64,000 bases of DNA. Origin: Streptomyces sp. SAI-127. GTDB taxonomy: Bacteria; Actinomycetota; Actinomycetes; Streptomycetales; Streptomycetaceae. The stretch is from positions 9,568,501-9,632,500 of the forward strand of contig NZ_JARXYJ010000001.1 in assembly GCF_029894425.1 (NCBI RefSeq), given 5' to 3'. Shown here in pieces: positions 26,621-35,268 of the stretch (the stretch's first letter is position 1; every line of letters starts with the position of its first letter). The position numbers and the translations under genes are program-made. The notes beneath the pieces were generated by a model. It searched no databases, was not told the origin of the DNA, and was given only the letters and a program-made list of their open reading frames with translations.

Positions 26621-28114
26621 GTGAGCGGACAATCCAACACCCGGCTTTCGGACCTGTTCGGCCTCGCCGGCTGGTCCAAGGGTGAACTCGCGAGGCTGGT
26701 CAACCGGCAGGCGGCGGCCATGGGCCATCCGCAGCTCTCGACCGACACCTCGCGGGTGCGGCGGTGGATCGACATGGGAGAGATCCCGCGCGATCCGGTG
26801 CCGCGGGTGCTGGCGGCTCTGTTCACCGAGCGTCTCGGCCGTGTCGTGACCATTGAAGACCTCGGTCTGGTCCGGCACGGGCGTACGGGGAAACGGCAGG
26901 GCGACGGGAGCGTGGAACATCCCGACGGCATGCCATGGGCGCCCGACCGAACCGCCGCGGTCCTCACCGAATTCACGGGAATGGACCTCATGCTCAACCG
27001 ACGCGGCTTGGTGGGCGCGGGTGCCGCGCTCACCGCGGGATCCGTACTCAGCAGTGCCATGCACGACTGGCTGCACACCGATCCGGCCCTCACCGCCGAT
27101 GCCCCCCAGTTCGACGACCCCCTGCACGCCGACCCCGCTGGGTTCGACCGTTACGAGGCCGCCCCCATCGGGTCGCAGGAGATCGAGGAACTGGAGCGCT
27201 CGGTCGAGGTGTTCCGGGCCTGGGACGCGGCCCGCGGCGGCGGGCTGCAACGCAAGGCGGTCGTGGGCCAGCTCAACGAGGTGGGCGGCATGCTCGCCTA
27301 CCGGCAGCCCGACCATCTCCAGCGGCGCCTGTGGGGCGTCGCCGCCAACCTGGCCGTCCTCGCGGGCTGGATGTCCCACGACGTCGGCCTCGAACCGACG
27401 GCTCAGAAGTACTTCGTCATCGCCGCCCATGCCGCGAGAGAGGGCGGTGACCGGCCCCGCGCCGGCGAGGCGCTCTCCAGGGCGGCCCGCCAGATGGTGC
27501 ACCTGGGCCGGCCCGACGACGCACTCGACCTGATGAAGCTCGCCCAGTCCGGCTCCGGAGAACAGGTGCTGCCCCGCACCAGGGCGATGCTCTACACCAT
27601 CGAGGCCTGGGCGCAGGCTTCCATGGGCAAGGGCCAGGCGATGCGCCGCACCCTCGGGCAGGCGGAGGACCTCTTCGTCTCCGACAAGAGCGACGTGCCA
27701 CCGCCGAGCTGGATGCAGACCTTCAAGGAGGAGGACCTGTACGGCATGCAGGCCCTGGCCTACCGGACGCTGGCGGAGCACGAGCCGGGTGCGGCCGTGC
27801 ACGCCCAGCACTACGCGGAGAAGGCCCTCGCCCTGCGGGTCGACGGACGGCAGCGGTCGAAGATCTTCGACTTCCTGTCGATGGCCTCGGCCTGCTTCAT
27901 CGCCGACGACCCCGAACAGGCGGACCGCTACGCGCGGTTGGCTCTGGTGTCGATGGGTTCCAACTCCTCCCACCGCACCTGGGACCGGCTGCGTCAGATG
28001 TACCGGCTCACCGCCGAGTACTCCAGCTACCCGAAGATCAACGAGCTGCGCGAGGAGATCAGGCTGGCGCTGCCGAAGCCGAAGGGAAGGGGTGGCAACA
28101 GCGCTCGGGCGTGA
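26621..28114 (+). CDS. NsdA-like TPR-type regulatory protein
   Basis: A 497-residue protein from GTG 26621. The N-terminal region (LFGLAGWSKGELARLVNR...DTSRVRRWIDMGEIPRDPVPRVLAALFTERLG, residues ~10-75) looks like a helix-turn-helix. A twin-arginine-like hydrophobic segment NRRGLVGAGAALTAGS follows near residue 128, then a long TPR-like helical region to the end. This layout matches the NsdA group of Streptomyces regulators that restrain differentiation and antibiotic production. Which paralogue this is cannot be told from sequence alone. Confidence 0.75.
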   Translation: MSGQSNTRLSDLFGLAGWSKGELARLVNRQAAAMGHPQLSTDTSRVRRWIDMGEIPRDPVPRVLAALFTERLGRVVTIEDLGLVRHGRTGKRQGDGSVEHPDGMPWAPDRTAAVLTEFTGMDLMLNRRGLVGAGAALTAGSVLSSAMHDWLHTDPALTADAPQFDDPLHADPAGFDRYEAAPIGSQEIEELERSVEVFRAWDAARGGGLQRKAVVGQLNEVGGMLAYRQPDHLQRRLWGVAANLAVLAGWMSHDVGLEPTAQKYFVIAAHAAREGGDRPRAGEALSRAARQMVHLGRPDDALDLMKLAQSGSGEQVLPRTRAMLYTIEAWAQASMGKGQAMRRTLGQAEDLFVSDKSDVPPPSWMQTFKEEDLYGMQALAYRTLAEHEPGAAVHAQHYAEKALALRVDGRQRSKIFDFLSMASACFIADDPEQADRYARLALVSMGSNSSHRTWDRLRQMYRLTAEYSSYPKINELREEIRLALPKPKGRGGNSARA

Positions 28115-28119
28115 GGTTG

Positions 28120-29550
28120 TTATGAAGTCACCTTGGCGATGAGCACGCAGGCGTCGTCCTCGCGCTCGGTCTCGCCGAACTCCTCCATGACCATGCGCAC
28201 ACAGTCCTGCGCGGTGCGCGCCCCGTCGAAACGGGGGGCCAGGTCGAGGAGCCGGTTCACGGCAGCCGTACTGGTGCGCCCGGGCACCAGTCCGTCCGTG
28301 TGGAGCAGGAGCAGGTCGCCCGGTTCGAGGGTCTCCTCGGCCTGCGCGTAGACGGCTCCGGAGGTCGCGCCGAGGAGCACGCCGTCGGGTGAGTTCAGCC
28401 TGCGCCCCGTCCCGCTCCGGAACAGCAGCGGGGCGGGGTGTCCGGCCTGCGCCCAGACCAGGGTGCGGGTCTCGGGACGGTAGCGGCAGCAGACGGCGCT
28501 GCCGAGGGCCGGCTGCACGGTGGCGTCGAGCAACTGGTTGAGCAGGGACATCAGTTGGCCGGGCTGGGTGCCCGCCATCGCCATGCCGCGCACGGCGCCG
28601 AGGAGGGTGGCCATGCCGGAGGCGACGGCGACTCCGTGCCCGGTGAGGTCGCCGACGCTCAGGAGGGTCTCGCCGTCGGCCAGTTCGAGTGCGTCGTACC
28701 AGTCACCGCCGATCAGGGCGCTGGCCGACGAGGGCAGATAGTGGGCGGCCAGGTCCAGGGTCTCGGTGCCCTGGTGCGGGAGCCGCAGGGAGCCACGCCA
28801 CGGCGGCAGCACGGCCTCCTGCAGCTCGACCGCGAGCCGGTGCTCGCTCTGCGCGCGCTGCCTCTGGCGTTGTAACGAGTCACGGGTCTCGCTCACCGCC
28901 CGTTCACTGCGCCGCAGTTCGCTGACGTCCCGCAGCACGGCCCACATCGAGGCGGTGCTGCCGTCGGCGGCGAGCACGGGCTCGCCCATCATGTGGACGG
29001 TGCCCACCTCGCCGTCCGGGCGCACGACACGGAACTCGCCGTCTATGCGCTTGGCGTCGACCAGACAGTCCGTGACCATGCCCGTCAGTCTCGGCCGGTC
29101 CTCGTCGAGCACCAGGGAAGGGAGCTCGTCGAGGGTGAGCGGGGGAGCGGTGCGGTCGCGGCCGAGTATCTGGTACAGCTCCCCGGACCAACTCGCCTCG
29201 TCCGTAAGGAGGTTCCACTCCGCGCTGCCGACCCGGCTGAGCAGCGAGCCGCGCCGGGGAGCGGGCGGCGCGGTTCGCGCGGCGGACTGTGCCCCGGGCA
29301 CCGACGGCACGGGCGGCGGGCCGTCCCGCAGCTGCGCCAAGTGCTCGTCCAGATCGCTGAGTTGGTGAAGTGCGAGGTCGTACAGCGCGCGCTGCCAGCG
29401 CTCCTGGGGGTCCAAGCCGTCACCGGGCGCGTCCCGTCGTACGGCGTCCACGTCGCCCTTGAGTCGCCGCGTCTGCGAAATCAGCGCGTCGACCGAGCCG
29501 CGTCCTGGCGGCTGGGCGGCGGGGTGGTCCGCGGAGAGGTGGGACGACAT
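28120..29550 (-). CDS. PAS domain PP2C-type (SpoIIE/RsbU-like) phosphatase
   Basis: A 476-residue protein. A coiled N-terminus (~1-75) is followed by a PAS sensor (~105-220), a linker with a possible coiled coil, and a PP2C/SpoIIE phosphatase (~240-476): IGGDWYDALEL and VGDLTGHGVAVASGMA supply the metal-binding Asp residues. Such proteins dephosphorylate anti-sigma-factor antagonists in partner-switching stress or developmental pathways. No antagonist or anti-sigma gene is next to it, so it is probably an orphan sensor. It is divergent from the SsgA-like gene. Confidence 0.87.
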   Translation of the reverse strand: MSSHLSADHPAAQPPGRGSVDALISQTRRLKGDVDAVRRDAPGDGLDPQERWQRALYDLALHQLSDLDEHLAQLRDGPPPVPSVPGAQSAARTAPPAPRRGSLLSRVGSAEWNLLTDEASWSGELYQILGRDRTAPPLTLDELPSLVLDEDRPRLTGMVTDCLVDAKRIDGEFRVVRPDGEVGTVHMMGEPVLAADGSTASMWAVLRDVSELRRSERAVSETRDSLQRQRQRAQSEHRLAVELQEAVLPPWRGSLRLPHQGTETLDLAAHYLPSSASALIGGDWYDALELADGETLLSVGDLTGHGVAVASGMATLLGAVRGMAMAGTQPGQLMSLLNQLLDATVQPALGSAVCCRYRPETRTLVWAQAGHPAPLLFRSGTGRRLNSPDGVLLGATSGAVYAQAEETLEPGDLLLLHTDGLVPGRTSTAAVNRLLDLAPRFDGARTAQDCVRMVMEEFGETEREDDACVLIAKVTS

Positions 29551-29668
29551 GACGCACTCCGATGCGGGGGACGGTTCGACTCGGTCGGGACGGAGGGACC
29601 GTTACGACTGTTGCACAGGGCGCGACGCGCTGTAAGGGATTTGGCGGCACACGATACGGTGGTGCTTC

Positions 29669-29680
29669 TGGCATATGCCA
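29669..29680. promoter_or_regulatory. Perfect 12-bp palindrome upstream of PP2C gene
   Basis: TGGCATATGCCA, flanked by CTTCTG and CAGAAG a little further out (29665-29693), in the 384-bp divergent gap and 119 bp before the phosphatase start. The region is noticeably AT-richer than the genes. The regulator is unknown. Confidence 0.4.
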
Positions 29681-29864
29681 CAGTCTTCAGAAGCGGTCGG
29701 GCGGAGCGTTTTGTCTACGCTCTTTGATGTCTCAAGTCGTAGGCGATGTACGAGACTTGGCGGGTCGGTGGGGTGGCCGATCCGGTGTTCATTTGTGTGT
29801 TCGACGGTCCTGTGTTCTAAGGAGTCTGGCAAGACCTTGTGGTGAAGTCGAGGAATCTTGCTAA

Positions 29865-29878
29865 GTGACGCACGTCAC
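29865..29878. promoter_or_regulatory. BldD-like inverted repeat upstream of SsgA-like gene
   Basis: GTGAC-GCAC-GTCAC matches two inverted GTnAC half-sites, the pattern reported for the developmental regulator BldD. It is 56 bp before the ATG at 29935. Apart from this and the palindrome at 29669, I see no coding potential in the gap 29551-29934. Confidence 0.5.
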
Positions 29879-29934
29879 ATTAATTCACCCCCGCTCAGGC
29901 GTAATGCAAACGGCACCTGCGAGGTCGTAATCGT

Positions 29935-30348
29935 ATGGACACGACACTCGAGCAGCCTGCCCGCGCCCGGCTGATCACCGCGGAGAACCAGCAACTGCCC
30001 GTTCCCGCCATCCTGCGCTACGGCTCCACCGATCCGCTGGCCGTCCACGTCGACTTCCCGCCCGAGGTCTCCCTGGACGGACAGGAGGTCACCTGGACCT
30101 TCGCCCGTGTCCTGCTGGAGGAGGGGCTGCGTGGCCCGGCCGGCGGCGGGGACGTGCACATCTGGCCGTGCGGCCGGAGCACGACGGTCGTGGAGTTCCA
30201 CTCGCCGTACGGCCTCGCCCTCCTCCAGTTCGACACGCCCGCTCTGCGCGAGTTCCTGCTGCGGACCTATGCGGTGGTCGGCGCCGGACAGGAGGATCTC
30301 GGCGCGGCCGTCGAACAGGGGCTCAGCGCGCTCTTCGGGGGTGTCTGA
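29935..30348 (+). CDS. SsgA-like protein (SALP), sporulation/cell-division regulator
   Basis: A 137-residue SsgA/SsgB-family protein: LPVPAILRYGSTDPLAVHVDF, VTWTFARVLLEEGLRGPAG, GDVHIWPCG and LLQFDTPALREFLLRTYAVV are diagnostic. SALPs control septum placement, wall assembly and spore separation in sporulating actinomycetes. The exact paralogue is not assigned; it differs from SsgB at several conserved positions. The presence of a SALP is strong evidence for a streptomycete-type host. A GTnAC palindrome lies upstream. Confidence 0.88.
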   Translation: MDTTLEQPARARLITAENQQLPVPAILRYGSTDPLAVHVDFPPEVSLDGQEVTWTFARVLLEEGLRGPAGGGDVHIWPCGRSTTVVEFHSPYGLALLQFDTPALREFLLRTYAVVGAGQEDLGAAVEQGLSALFGGV

Positions 30349-30371
30349 GTGGCTACGGCGGTCCCGGCCGC

Positions 30372-31469
30372 TCAGTACCGCAGCACCCCCGCGATGCGGT
30401 CGGAGCCGCCCAGCGTGCCGTCCGGTACGAAGCGGACGTCGGCGCCGGTCTCCAGGCACTGTTCGACGATCTCGTCCACGATGTCCTCGCGGGCGTCGAG
30501 GTCGCCGCTCTCGGCCGGGATGAGATGGTCACCGTCCCCGTCGCGGACCGTCACCCGGTAGTTCTCCTCGACGGCCAGCAGTCGCAGTCGGCCCTCCCGG
30601 GCGCTCTGCCAGATCTCGTCGACACCGGCCGCGAACGCCCGCCGTCCGCGCGCCGCTTCGAGCTCCAGGGTCACCGCGTCGGTGCTCTTGCGGGCCTCCG
30701 CGGCGATCAGCGGCCGGACCGCGTGCCAGACCGCGTCCGGGGTGCCGTGTGCGAGACCGCCGTGCGGGACGTGCACCGCGTCCGTGGTGACGCTGCCGAC
30801 GTCGTCCAGCGCGGACAGCGCCGCGGTCTCGCCGGTGATGTACAGCGGCCGCGGCTCCTCGCGCAAAAGCTTGGCCAGCGCGGTGTCGGCGTCCCGCAGG
30901 AAGTGCCGCGTGTCCTCGTCCCGGAAGGTGCTCGGCATGTCACCGATCCGCTCCAGGCGCTCGGCGTCGAAATTCTCGCGGATCCTGGTCAGCGGAAAGC
31001 CGTGGGCGCGGTGCTCGGTGACGCGGTCGACGCCGCCGTTCCACAGGGTGGCGCGGTCGGCCGAGACCGACAGGACCCAGAACGGGCGCTCGGAGGCCTG
31101 GGCGGAGACGAGGTTGCGGGTCAGGAAGGTGTCCGAGAGCACCACGCGCTCCGGTACGGCACGGGACAGGGACCACACCTGGTGCTCGCCCGGAGCGGCG
31201 AAGATCGCCAGACCGTCCTCGGCATGCGCCAGATCGATCTCGGCGAGGGCCAGGTCGAGTTGCCGGACGACGTCGGCGCGCCGCTCCCGGGGGACCGCCG
31301 GGTCGGCCTCCAGCTGTTTCTTGGCCTCGGCCACCACATTGCGCAGCCGGACCGGATCCTGGGCGTTCTCGGGTTCACGGCGGTGGGTCGGCGTCAGTAC
31401 GGACACCGCCGGATAGGCGCGCGGGCGGCGCAGTTCGGAGAGGGTCGCAGGGCTGAGTGCGTGCTCCAT
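30372..31469 (-). CDS. baeRF-family (eRF1-like fold) protein
   Basis: A 365-residue protein related to bacterial homologues of archaeo-eukaryotic release factors: PAVSVLTPTHRREPENAQDPVRLRNVVAEA at the N-terminus, then ERPFWVLSVSADRATLWNG and a C-terminal RVTVRDGDGDHL...GGSDRIAGVLRY. Members are proposed to act on stalled or hibernating ribosomes. It is convergent with the SsgA-like gene. A perfect GATCGG/CCGATC palindrome is located 18 bp before the start. The molecular role is inference from family. Confidence 0.72.
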   Translation of the reverse strand: MEHALSPATLSELRRPRAYPAVSVLTPTHRREPENAQDPVRLRNVVAEAKKQLEADPAVPRERRADVVRQLDLALAEIDLAHAEDGLAIFAAPGEHQVWSLSRAVPERVVLSDTFLTRNLVSAQASERPFWVLSVSADRATLWNGGVDRVTEHRAHGFPLTRIRENFDAERLERIGDMPSTFRDEDTRHFLRDADTALAKLLREEPRPLYITGETAALSALDDVGSVTTDAVHVPHGGLAHGTPDAVWHAVRPLIAAEARKSTDAVTLELEAARGRRAFAAGVDEIWQSAREGRLRLLAVEENYRVTVRDGDGDHLIPAESGDLDAREDIVDEIVEQCLETGADVRFVPDGTLGGSDRIAGVLRY

Positions 31470-31486
31470 AACAGCACCATAGGACC

Positions 31487-31498
31487 GATCGGCCGATC
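31487..31498. promoter_or_regulatory. 12-bp perfect palindrome before baeRF gene
   Basis: GATCGGCCGATC, 18 bp before the baeRF ATG, on the promoter side. Possible repressor site; no partner regulator identified. Confidence 0.35.
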
Positions 31499-31540
31499 AG
31501 GCATTTGGGGCAACAAGATCGGGCGTTCAGGGCAGACGGC

Positions 31541-31969
31541 TCATGTCCTGAGCGGCTCGAGTACGGCGATCGAGCCCTGGGCCACCGCGCACAGGGTCTC
31601 GGCGCCGTCGGCGTCCACGGTGCTCAGGTCGCAGCGGCACACCACACGGGTGCGGCCGGCCCGTACGACCCGGGCGCGGGCGCGCAGCATCTCACCGCGG
31701 GCCGGACGCAGGAAGTCGATGGAGAAGCCGGCGGTGGTCACCGCGGAGCCGGCCACCGAGCCCGCCGCGAAGGAGAGCGCGTTGTCCGCCGCGTAGCCGA
31801 GCACTCCGCCGTGCACGGTGCCGTGCTGCTGGAGCAGATCGCCGCGGATGTCGAACTCCAGGGTCGCCCCGCCCTCCTCGAAGGCGGTCAGACGGGCACC
31901 GACCAACGTGCTGAACGGCTGTGCCGCCAGGACCTTCCGGGCCAGCTCCAGGTCCAGGGTCCGGGTCAT
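31541..31969 (-). CDS. PaaI-type hotdog thioesterase
   Basis: A 142-residue hotdog-fold protein: [25 protein letters not shown] carries the His-Gly-Gly helix typical of PaaI acyl-CoA thioesterases, and the C-terminal [25 protein letters not shown] follows. It hydrolyses acyl- or aryl-CoA thioesters. It is divergent from a MarR regulator across a 22-bp palindrome, so it is probably the regulated target; aromatic or fatty acyl-CoA could be the inducer (inference). Confidence 0.85.
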   Translation of the reverse strand: MTRTLDLELARKVLAAQPFSTLVGARLTAFEEGGATLEFDIRGDLLQQHGTVHGGVLGYAADNALSFAAGSVAGSAVTTAGFSIDFLRPARGEMLRARARVVRAGRTRVVCRCDLSTVDADGAETLCAVAQGSIAVLEPLRT

Positions 31970-31990
31970 CCGCCCACCCCCCTCTCGCCT

Positions 31991-32012
31991 CTCACTTCAC
32001 TGGTGAAGTGAG
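31991..32012. promoter_or_regulatory. MarR-type operator between thioesterase and marR
   Basis: CTCACTTCAC-TG-GTGAAGTGAG has perfect 10-bp arms, centred in the 80-bp divergent region (21 bp from the thioesterase start, 37 bp from the marR start). It is the expected position for an autoregulated MarR operator. Confidence 0.75.
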
Positions 32013-32049
32013 ACTGGCGCGAGCCCCTCCCGTCTGTCAACATCGGCGC

Positions 32050-32478
32050 ATGTCCGAGCCCGAGGACCAGCGTCTCTACTTCCTGCTCCAGCGGGCCGCA
32101 CACCGCTTGCGGACCACGGCGGACCGGCGCTGCCTGGCCGCCGCGGGGGTCACCACGGCCCAGCTCGGCGCCCTGTTCGCGGTGCGGGACGAGGCCGGCA
32201 TCACCCAGCAGCGGCTGGCGCGCACGCTCGGACTGCGCGAGTCGGCCGTGACCGGGCTGGTCGGGCGGCTGACGGCGGCGGGTCTCCTCGCGAAGAGGCC
32301 GCACCCGCGTGAACACCGGGCCGTCGTACTGGAGTTGACCGACGCCGGGACCGGTGCCCTGCGGGCCGCCCAGCCCGAGATCGACCGCTTCAACACAGAA
32401 CTGCGCGAGGCACTGGGCGACGACGGTTTCACCGGGGCGGCGACGGCCATGCACCGGCTCGCGTACTGGGAGTCCTAG
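32050..32478 (+). CDS. MarR family transcriptional regulator
   Basis: A 142-residue winged-helix repressor: DQRLYFLLQRAAHRLRTTADRRC (dimerisation helix), GITQQRLARTLGLRESAVTGLVGRLTAAGLL (recognition helix and wing), PREHRAVVLELTDAG. ATG 32050 is the natural start and places the 22-bp palindrome just upstream. It is convergent with a GNAT gene with a 4-nt overlap. It probably represses itself and the divergent thioesterase. Confidence 0.88.
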   Translation: MSEPEDQRLYFLLQRAAHRLRTTADRRCLAAAGVTTAQLGALFAVRDEAGITQQRLARTLGLRESAVTGLVGRLTAAGLLAKRPHPREHRAVVLELTDAGTGALRAAQPEIDRFNTELREALGDDGFTGAATAMHRLAYWES

Positions 32479-33023
32479 GGGGCCCAGCGCTCGGGTTGCG
32501 CCACGTAGATCCAGTCGAAGCCGTCGTAGCCCTCGGTGTCGAGATGCGGGGCACGGCTGAGTCCGGCGCGTTGCGCCACGCGCTGTGAGGCGACGTTCGC
32601 CGGGCGCACGCGGGCGATCAGCGGGATGTCGGGCACGTGCGCCGCTGCCCAGGTGGTGACCGCGGTGGCGGCTTCACCGGCGAAGCCCTGACCCCAGGCC
32701 GAGGCGGCGAAACGGTAGAAGAGGTTCAGCACCTGTACGCCGTGGAGTTCCATGGGCTTGATCCCGCAGAAGCCGAGCTGCCGGGCGCTGTCGTGGCGCC
32801 CGACGACCCAGTAGCCGTAACCGTGCTGCTCCCACTGCTTGTCCCAGCGCCGGTAGAGCTGTTCGGCCTCCTCATGCCGGGTGAGTGCGTCGGAGGGGTT
32901 GTGCACGCAGGTCTCCGGGTCGCTGTGGACGCCGAGGATCACGTCGATGTCGGCTTCGGCCGGGCGCCGCAGCCACAGTCGGGCGGTCCTCAACTCTTCG
33001 GCCCTTTCACTCCGTTCACTCAT
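32475..33023 (-). CDS. GNAT family N-acetyltransferase (RimJ/RimL type)
   Basis: A 182-residue GNAT: ELRTARLWLRRPAEADIDVILG, then GFCGIKPMEL, YRFAASAWGQGFAGEAATAV (acetyl-CoA binding Q/R-x-x-G-x-G/A variant) and ANVASQRVAQRAGL. RimJ/RimL-type proteins acetylate ribosomal protein N-termini or small molecules; the substrate is unknown. It overlaps the MarR gene end by 4 nt on the opposite strand. Confidence 0.85.
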   Translation of the reverse strand: MSERSERAEELRTARLWLRRPAEADIDVILGVHSDPETCVHNPSDALTRHEEAEQLYRRWDKQWEQHGYGYWVVGRHDSARQLGFCGIKPMELHGVQVLNLFYRFAASAWGQGFAGEAATAVTTWAAAHVPDIPLIARVRPANVASQRVAQRAGLSRAPHLDTEGYDGFDWIYVAQPERWAP

Positions 33024-33048
33024 GCCGGGATCGTAGACCGAGTGGATC

Positions 33049-34635
33049 TCAGCCGTCGCGTTCGGGCCCGCAGGAGCTGCCGTCGGGCGGGAGGCTGCCG
33101 TACAGCAGGAAGTCGTCGACCTTGCGGCGCACGCACTTGGAGGAGCCGTAACCGGTGTGGCCCTCGCCCTTGTTGTCGAGGACCACGGCCGAGTCGCCGA
33201 GGCGCTTCGCGGTCTCCACGGTCCAGCGGTACGGCGTCGCGGGGTCGCCGCGGGTGCCGACGAGGAGGATCTTCGGGGTGCGGACGTCGCGCACCTTCTC
33301 GCGGATGAAGTCCGTGCCCTTCGGGCGGCCGTAACAGATCAGGTACTCGGTGAGCCGGTAGCGGCCGAAGACCGGCGAGGCCTGCACGTAAGCGGCACGC
33401 AGCCGGGCCAGGTCCTTGGTGATCCGGTCGGCGCCGGGGCGGTCGGGATCGTCCGCGCAATTGACCGCCATCAGCGCCGCCGGAAGATTGTCGAACGGCA
33501 CGTCCTCCACGTCGGCGAGAGTGCTGTGCGTCGGGTCGTCGGAGGGAGGGCGCGCGCGGGTGAGGACATCGGAGCCGCCGCCCGCGAAGCCGAGGACGCC
33601 CGTCGTGTCGCCCTGCTCCACCAGCTCGGCGAGCGCCCGCTCCAGCGAGGGCCACAGATCCTTGCTGTAGAGGGCCTGGCTGATGGCGCCCACCAGGTCC
33701 TGTCCGGTGAAGGCGGGGCCGAAGTCGGTCGGCACCGGGTCCTCGTCCAGCGACGCCACGAGTTGCAGGACCTGTTCCCGGGCGCCGCGCGCGTCGGTGC
33801 CGAACGGACAGGCGATGTCCTTCACACACCAGTCGACGAAGTCCTCCAGCGCCGTCTGCTGCCCGGCGGCGCCCGCCACACCCTGTTCGGCCAGCGGCTC
33901 GGTGAGGGTGTCCACACCGTCCAGCACCAGCCGGCCCACCTTCTTGGGGAACTGGGCCGCGTACACCGCGCCCAGCCGGCTGCCGTACGAGAAGCCGAGG
34001 TAGTTGAGCTTCTTGTCGCCGAGGGCCTGGCGCATGATGTCCAGGTCGCGGGAGACGTTCACCGTGCCGATGTGCGGGAGCACGGGCCCGGAGTGCTTGG
34101 TGCACTGGTCGGCGGCCTTCCGCAACCTTCCGAGCACGGCCTGCGGATCCCGGGTGAAGGCGCTGTCGTCGTCGGTGGCCGCCAGCGCCTCGTCGGTGCC
34201 GTTGCCGCAGCTGACCGGGGAGGACCTGCCCACGCCGCGCGGATCGAAGGACACCACGTCGTACTCGTCCGTGAGGTTCATGAAGTCGTCGCCGCCGGCC
34301 GCGAGTGCGGGCACGCCCGCGCCGCCCGGGCCGCCGAAGTTCAGCAGCACCGAGCCATGCTTGTGCTTGGTCGCGGCCCGGTAGCGGGCGAGTGCCAGTT
34401 CGAGGGTGCCCGCGCGGGGCTTCGCGTAGTCGACGGGCACAGTGACCTTTCCGCACTGCAGGTCGGCGGGGGCCTCCATGCCCACGCACTTCGACCACTT
34501 GATCTTCTGGCGGTAGAAGCGCGACAGATCCGGTCCGGAGCCGTCCGTGACCACGGACGGCAGTCCGGCGCCGAGCAGGGCCAGCCCCACGGCTCCGGAG
34601 ACTGCGCATCGCCGCCTCGTCACCTTGGCGAGCAT
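33049..34635 (-). CDS. Exported alpha/beta hydrolase, tripeptidyl-aminopeptidase-like
   Basis: 528 residues from ATG 34635, which follows GGAGG at 5 nt. A hydrophobic export segment (residues ~12-28) is followed by RFYRQKIKWSKCVG, the alpha/beta-hydrolase core with oxyanion motif LLNFGGPGGAG, nucleophile elbow GFSYGSRLG, and a C-terminal TAP-like domain (LLVGTRGDPATPYRWT, GEGHTGYGSSKCVRRKVDDF, in which the His of the triad lies). Relatives in this genus are the SlpD/SlpE-type mycelium-associated proteinases that release N-terminal tripeptides. The segment 34636-34756 shows nothing. Confidence 0.87.
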   Translation of the reverse strand: MLAKVTRRRCAVSGAVGLALLGAGLPSVVTDGSGPDLSRFYRQKIKWSKCVGMEAPADLQCGKVTVPVDYAKPRAGTLELALARYRAATKHKHGSVLLNFGGPGGAGVPALAAGGDDFMNLTDEYDVVSFDPRGVGRSSPVSCGNGTDEALAATDDDSAFTRDPQAVLGRLRKAADQCTKHSGPVLPHIGTVNVSRDLDIMRQALGDKKLNYLGFSYGSRLGAVYAAQFPKKVGRLVLDGVDTLTEPLAEQGVAGAAGQQTALEDFVDWCVKDIACPFGTDARGAREQVLQLVASLDEDPVPTDFGPAFTGQDLVGAISQALYSKDLWPSLERALAELVEQGDTTGVLGFAGGGSDVLTRARPPSDDPTHSTLADVEDVPFDNLPAALMAVNCADDPDRPGADRITKDLARLRAAYVQASPVFGRYRLTEYLICYGRPKGTDFIREKVRDVRTPKILLVGTRGDPATPYRWTVETAKRLGDSAVVLDNKGEGHTGYGSSKCVRRKVDDFLLYGSLPPDGSSCGPERDG

Positions 34636-34756
34636 CCATGCCTCCAAGGACGCCCATCGGCGCCCTCGATCACGATAAGCGGCCCTTCGGCGGGACGCCT
34701 CCGGGGGAGCGTGATCACGGAATGTGCCCTGATCCGTGCCTGCTCGGACGCGGGTG

Positions 34757-35236
34757 TCAGCTCTGATGGAACCGGCCGTGCAACTGCCGCACACGCTCCG
34801 TCAACTCGGGCACCGGTCCCTCCACGATCACGTCGGGGGCGATCTCGTTGACCGGCAGTGTCCGTACCGGTGGTGCCGGAACGCCCAACTGGGTGAGCCA
34901 CTTTGCGAGTTGTTCGGACGAGGCGACGTACACGATGCGTCCGAGGCCCACCCAGGCGTGCGCGGCCGCGCACATCGGACAGTGCTCGCCGGAGGTGTAC
35001 ACGGTGGCCGCCGCCCGCTCCTCGGGCGTCATGTGCGCCGCCGCCCAGCGGGCCAGCTCGAACTCGGGGTGCCGGGTGCGGTCGCCTGAGGCCACGCGGT
35101 TGTGGTCCTCGGCGAGGATCTCGCCGTCGGCGCCCACCAGGACCGAGCCGAACGGTTCGTCCCCGGCCTCCAGCGCCTCGGTGGCCAGCTCGACGCAGCG
35201 GTGCAGATACGGCAGTTCTGTGTCCTTCACGACCAT
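34757..35236 (-). CDS. Nucleoside/guanine deaminase family protein
   Basis: A 159-residue zinc deaminase: HPEFELARWAA gives the His-x-Glu, and SGEHCPMCAAAH gives the Cys-x2-Cys of the zinc site. ATG 35236 has GGAGG 10 nt upstream. An alternative ATG at 35272 overlaps the MFS stop (ATGA) and would add 12 residues. The family includes guanine and cytosine/adenosine deaminases. It lies downstream of the MFS transporter in one operon, perhaps controlled by the MerR system. Confidence 0.83.
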   Translation of the reverse strand: MVVKDTELPYLHRCVELATEALEAGDEPFGSVLVGADGEILAEDHNRVASGDRTRHPEFELARWAAAHMTPEERAAATVYTSGEHCPMCAAAHAWVGLGRIVYVASSEQLAKWLTQLGVPAPPVRTLPVNEIAPDVIVEGPVPELTERVRQLHGRFHQS

Positions 35237-35268
35237 GGAGTACGGCCCTCCTCGCCACGAGCCTAAGG

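Noticed and set aside
26376..26624. 82-codon plus-strand frame starting at the APH promoter
   Set aside because: It is Cys- and Pro-rich with no known family and no ribosome-binding site; the region is better explained as a divergent promoter.
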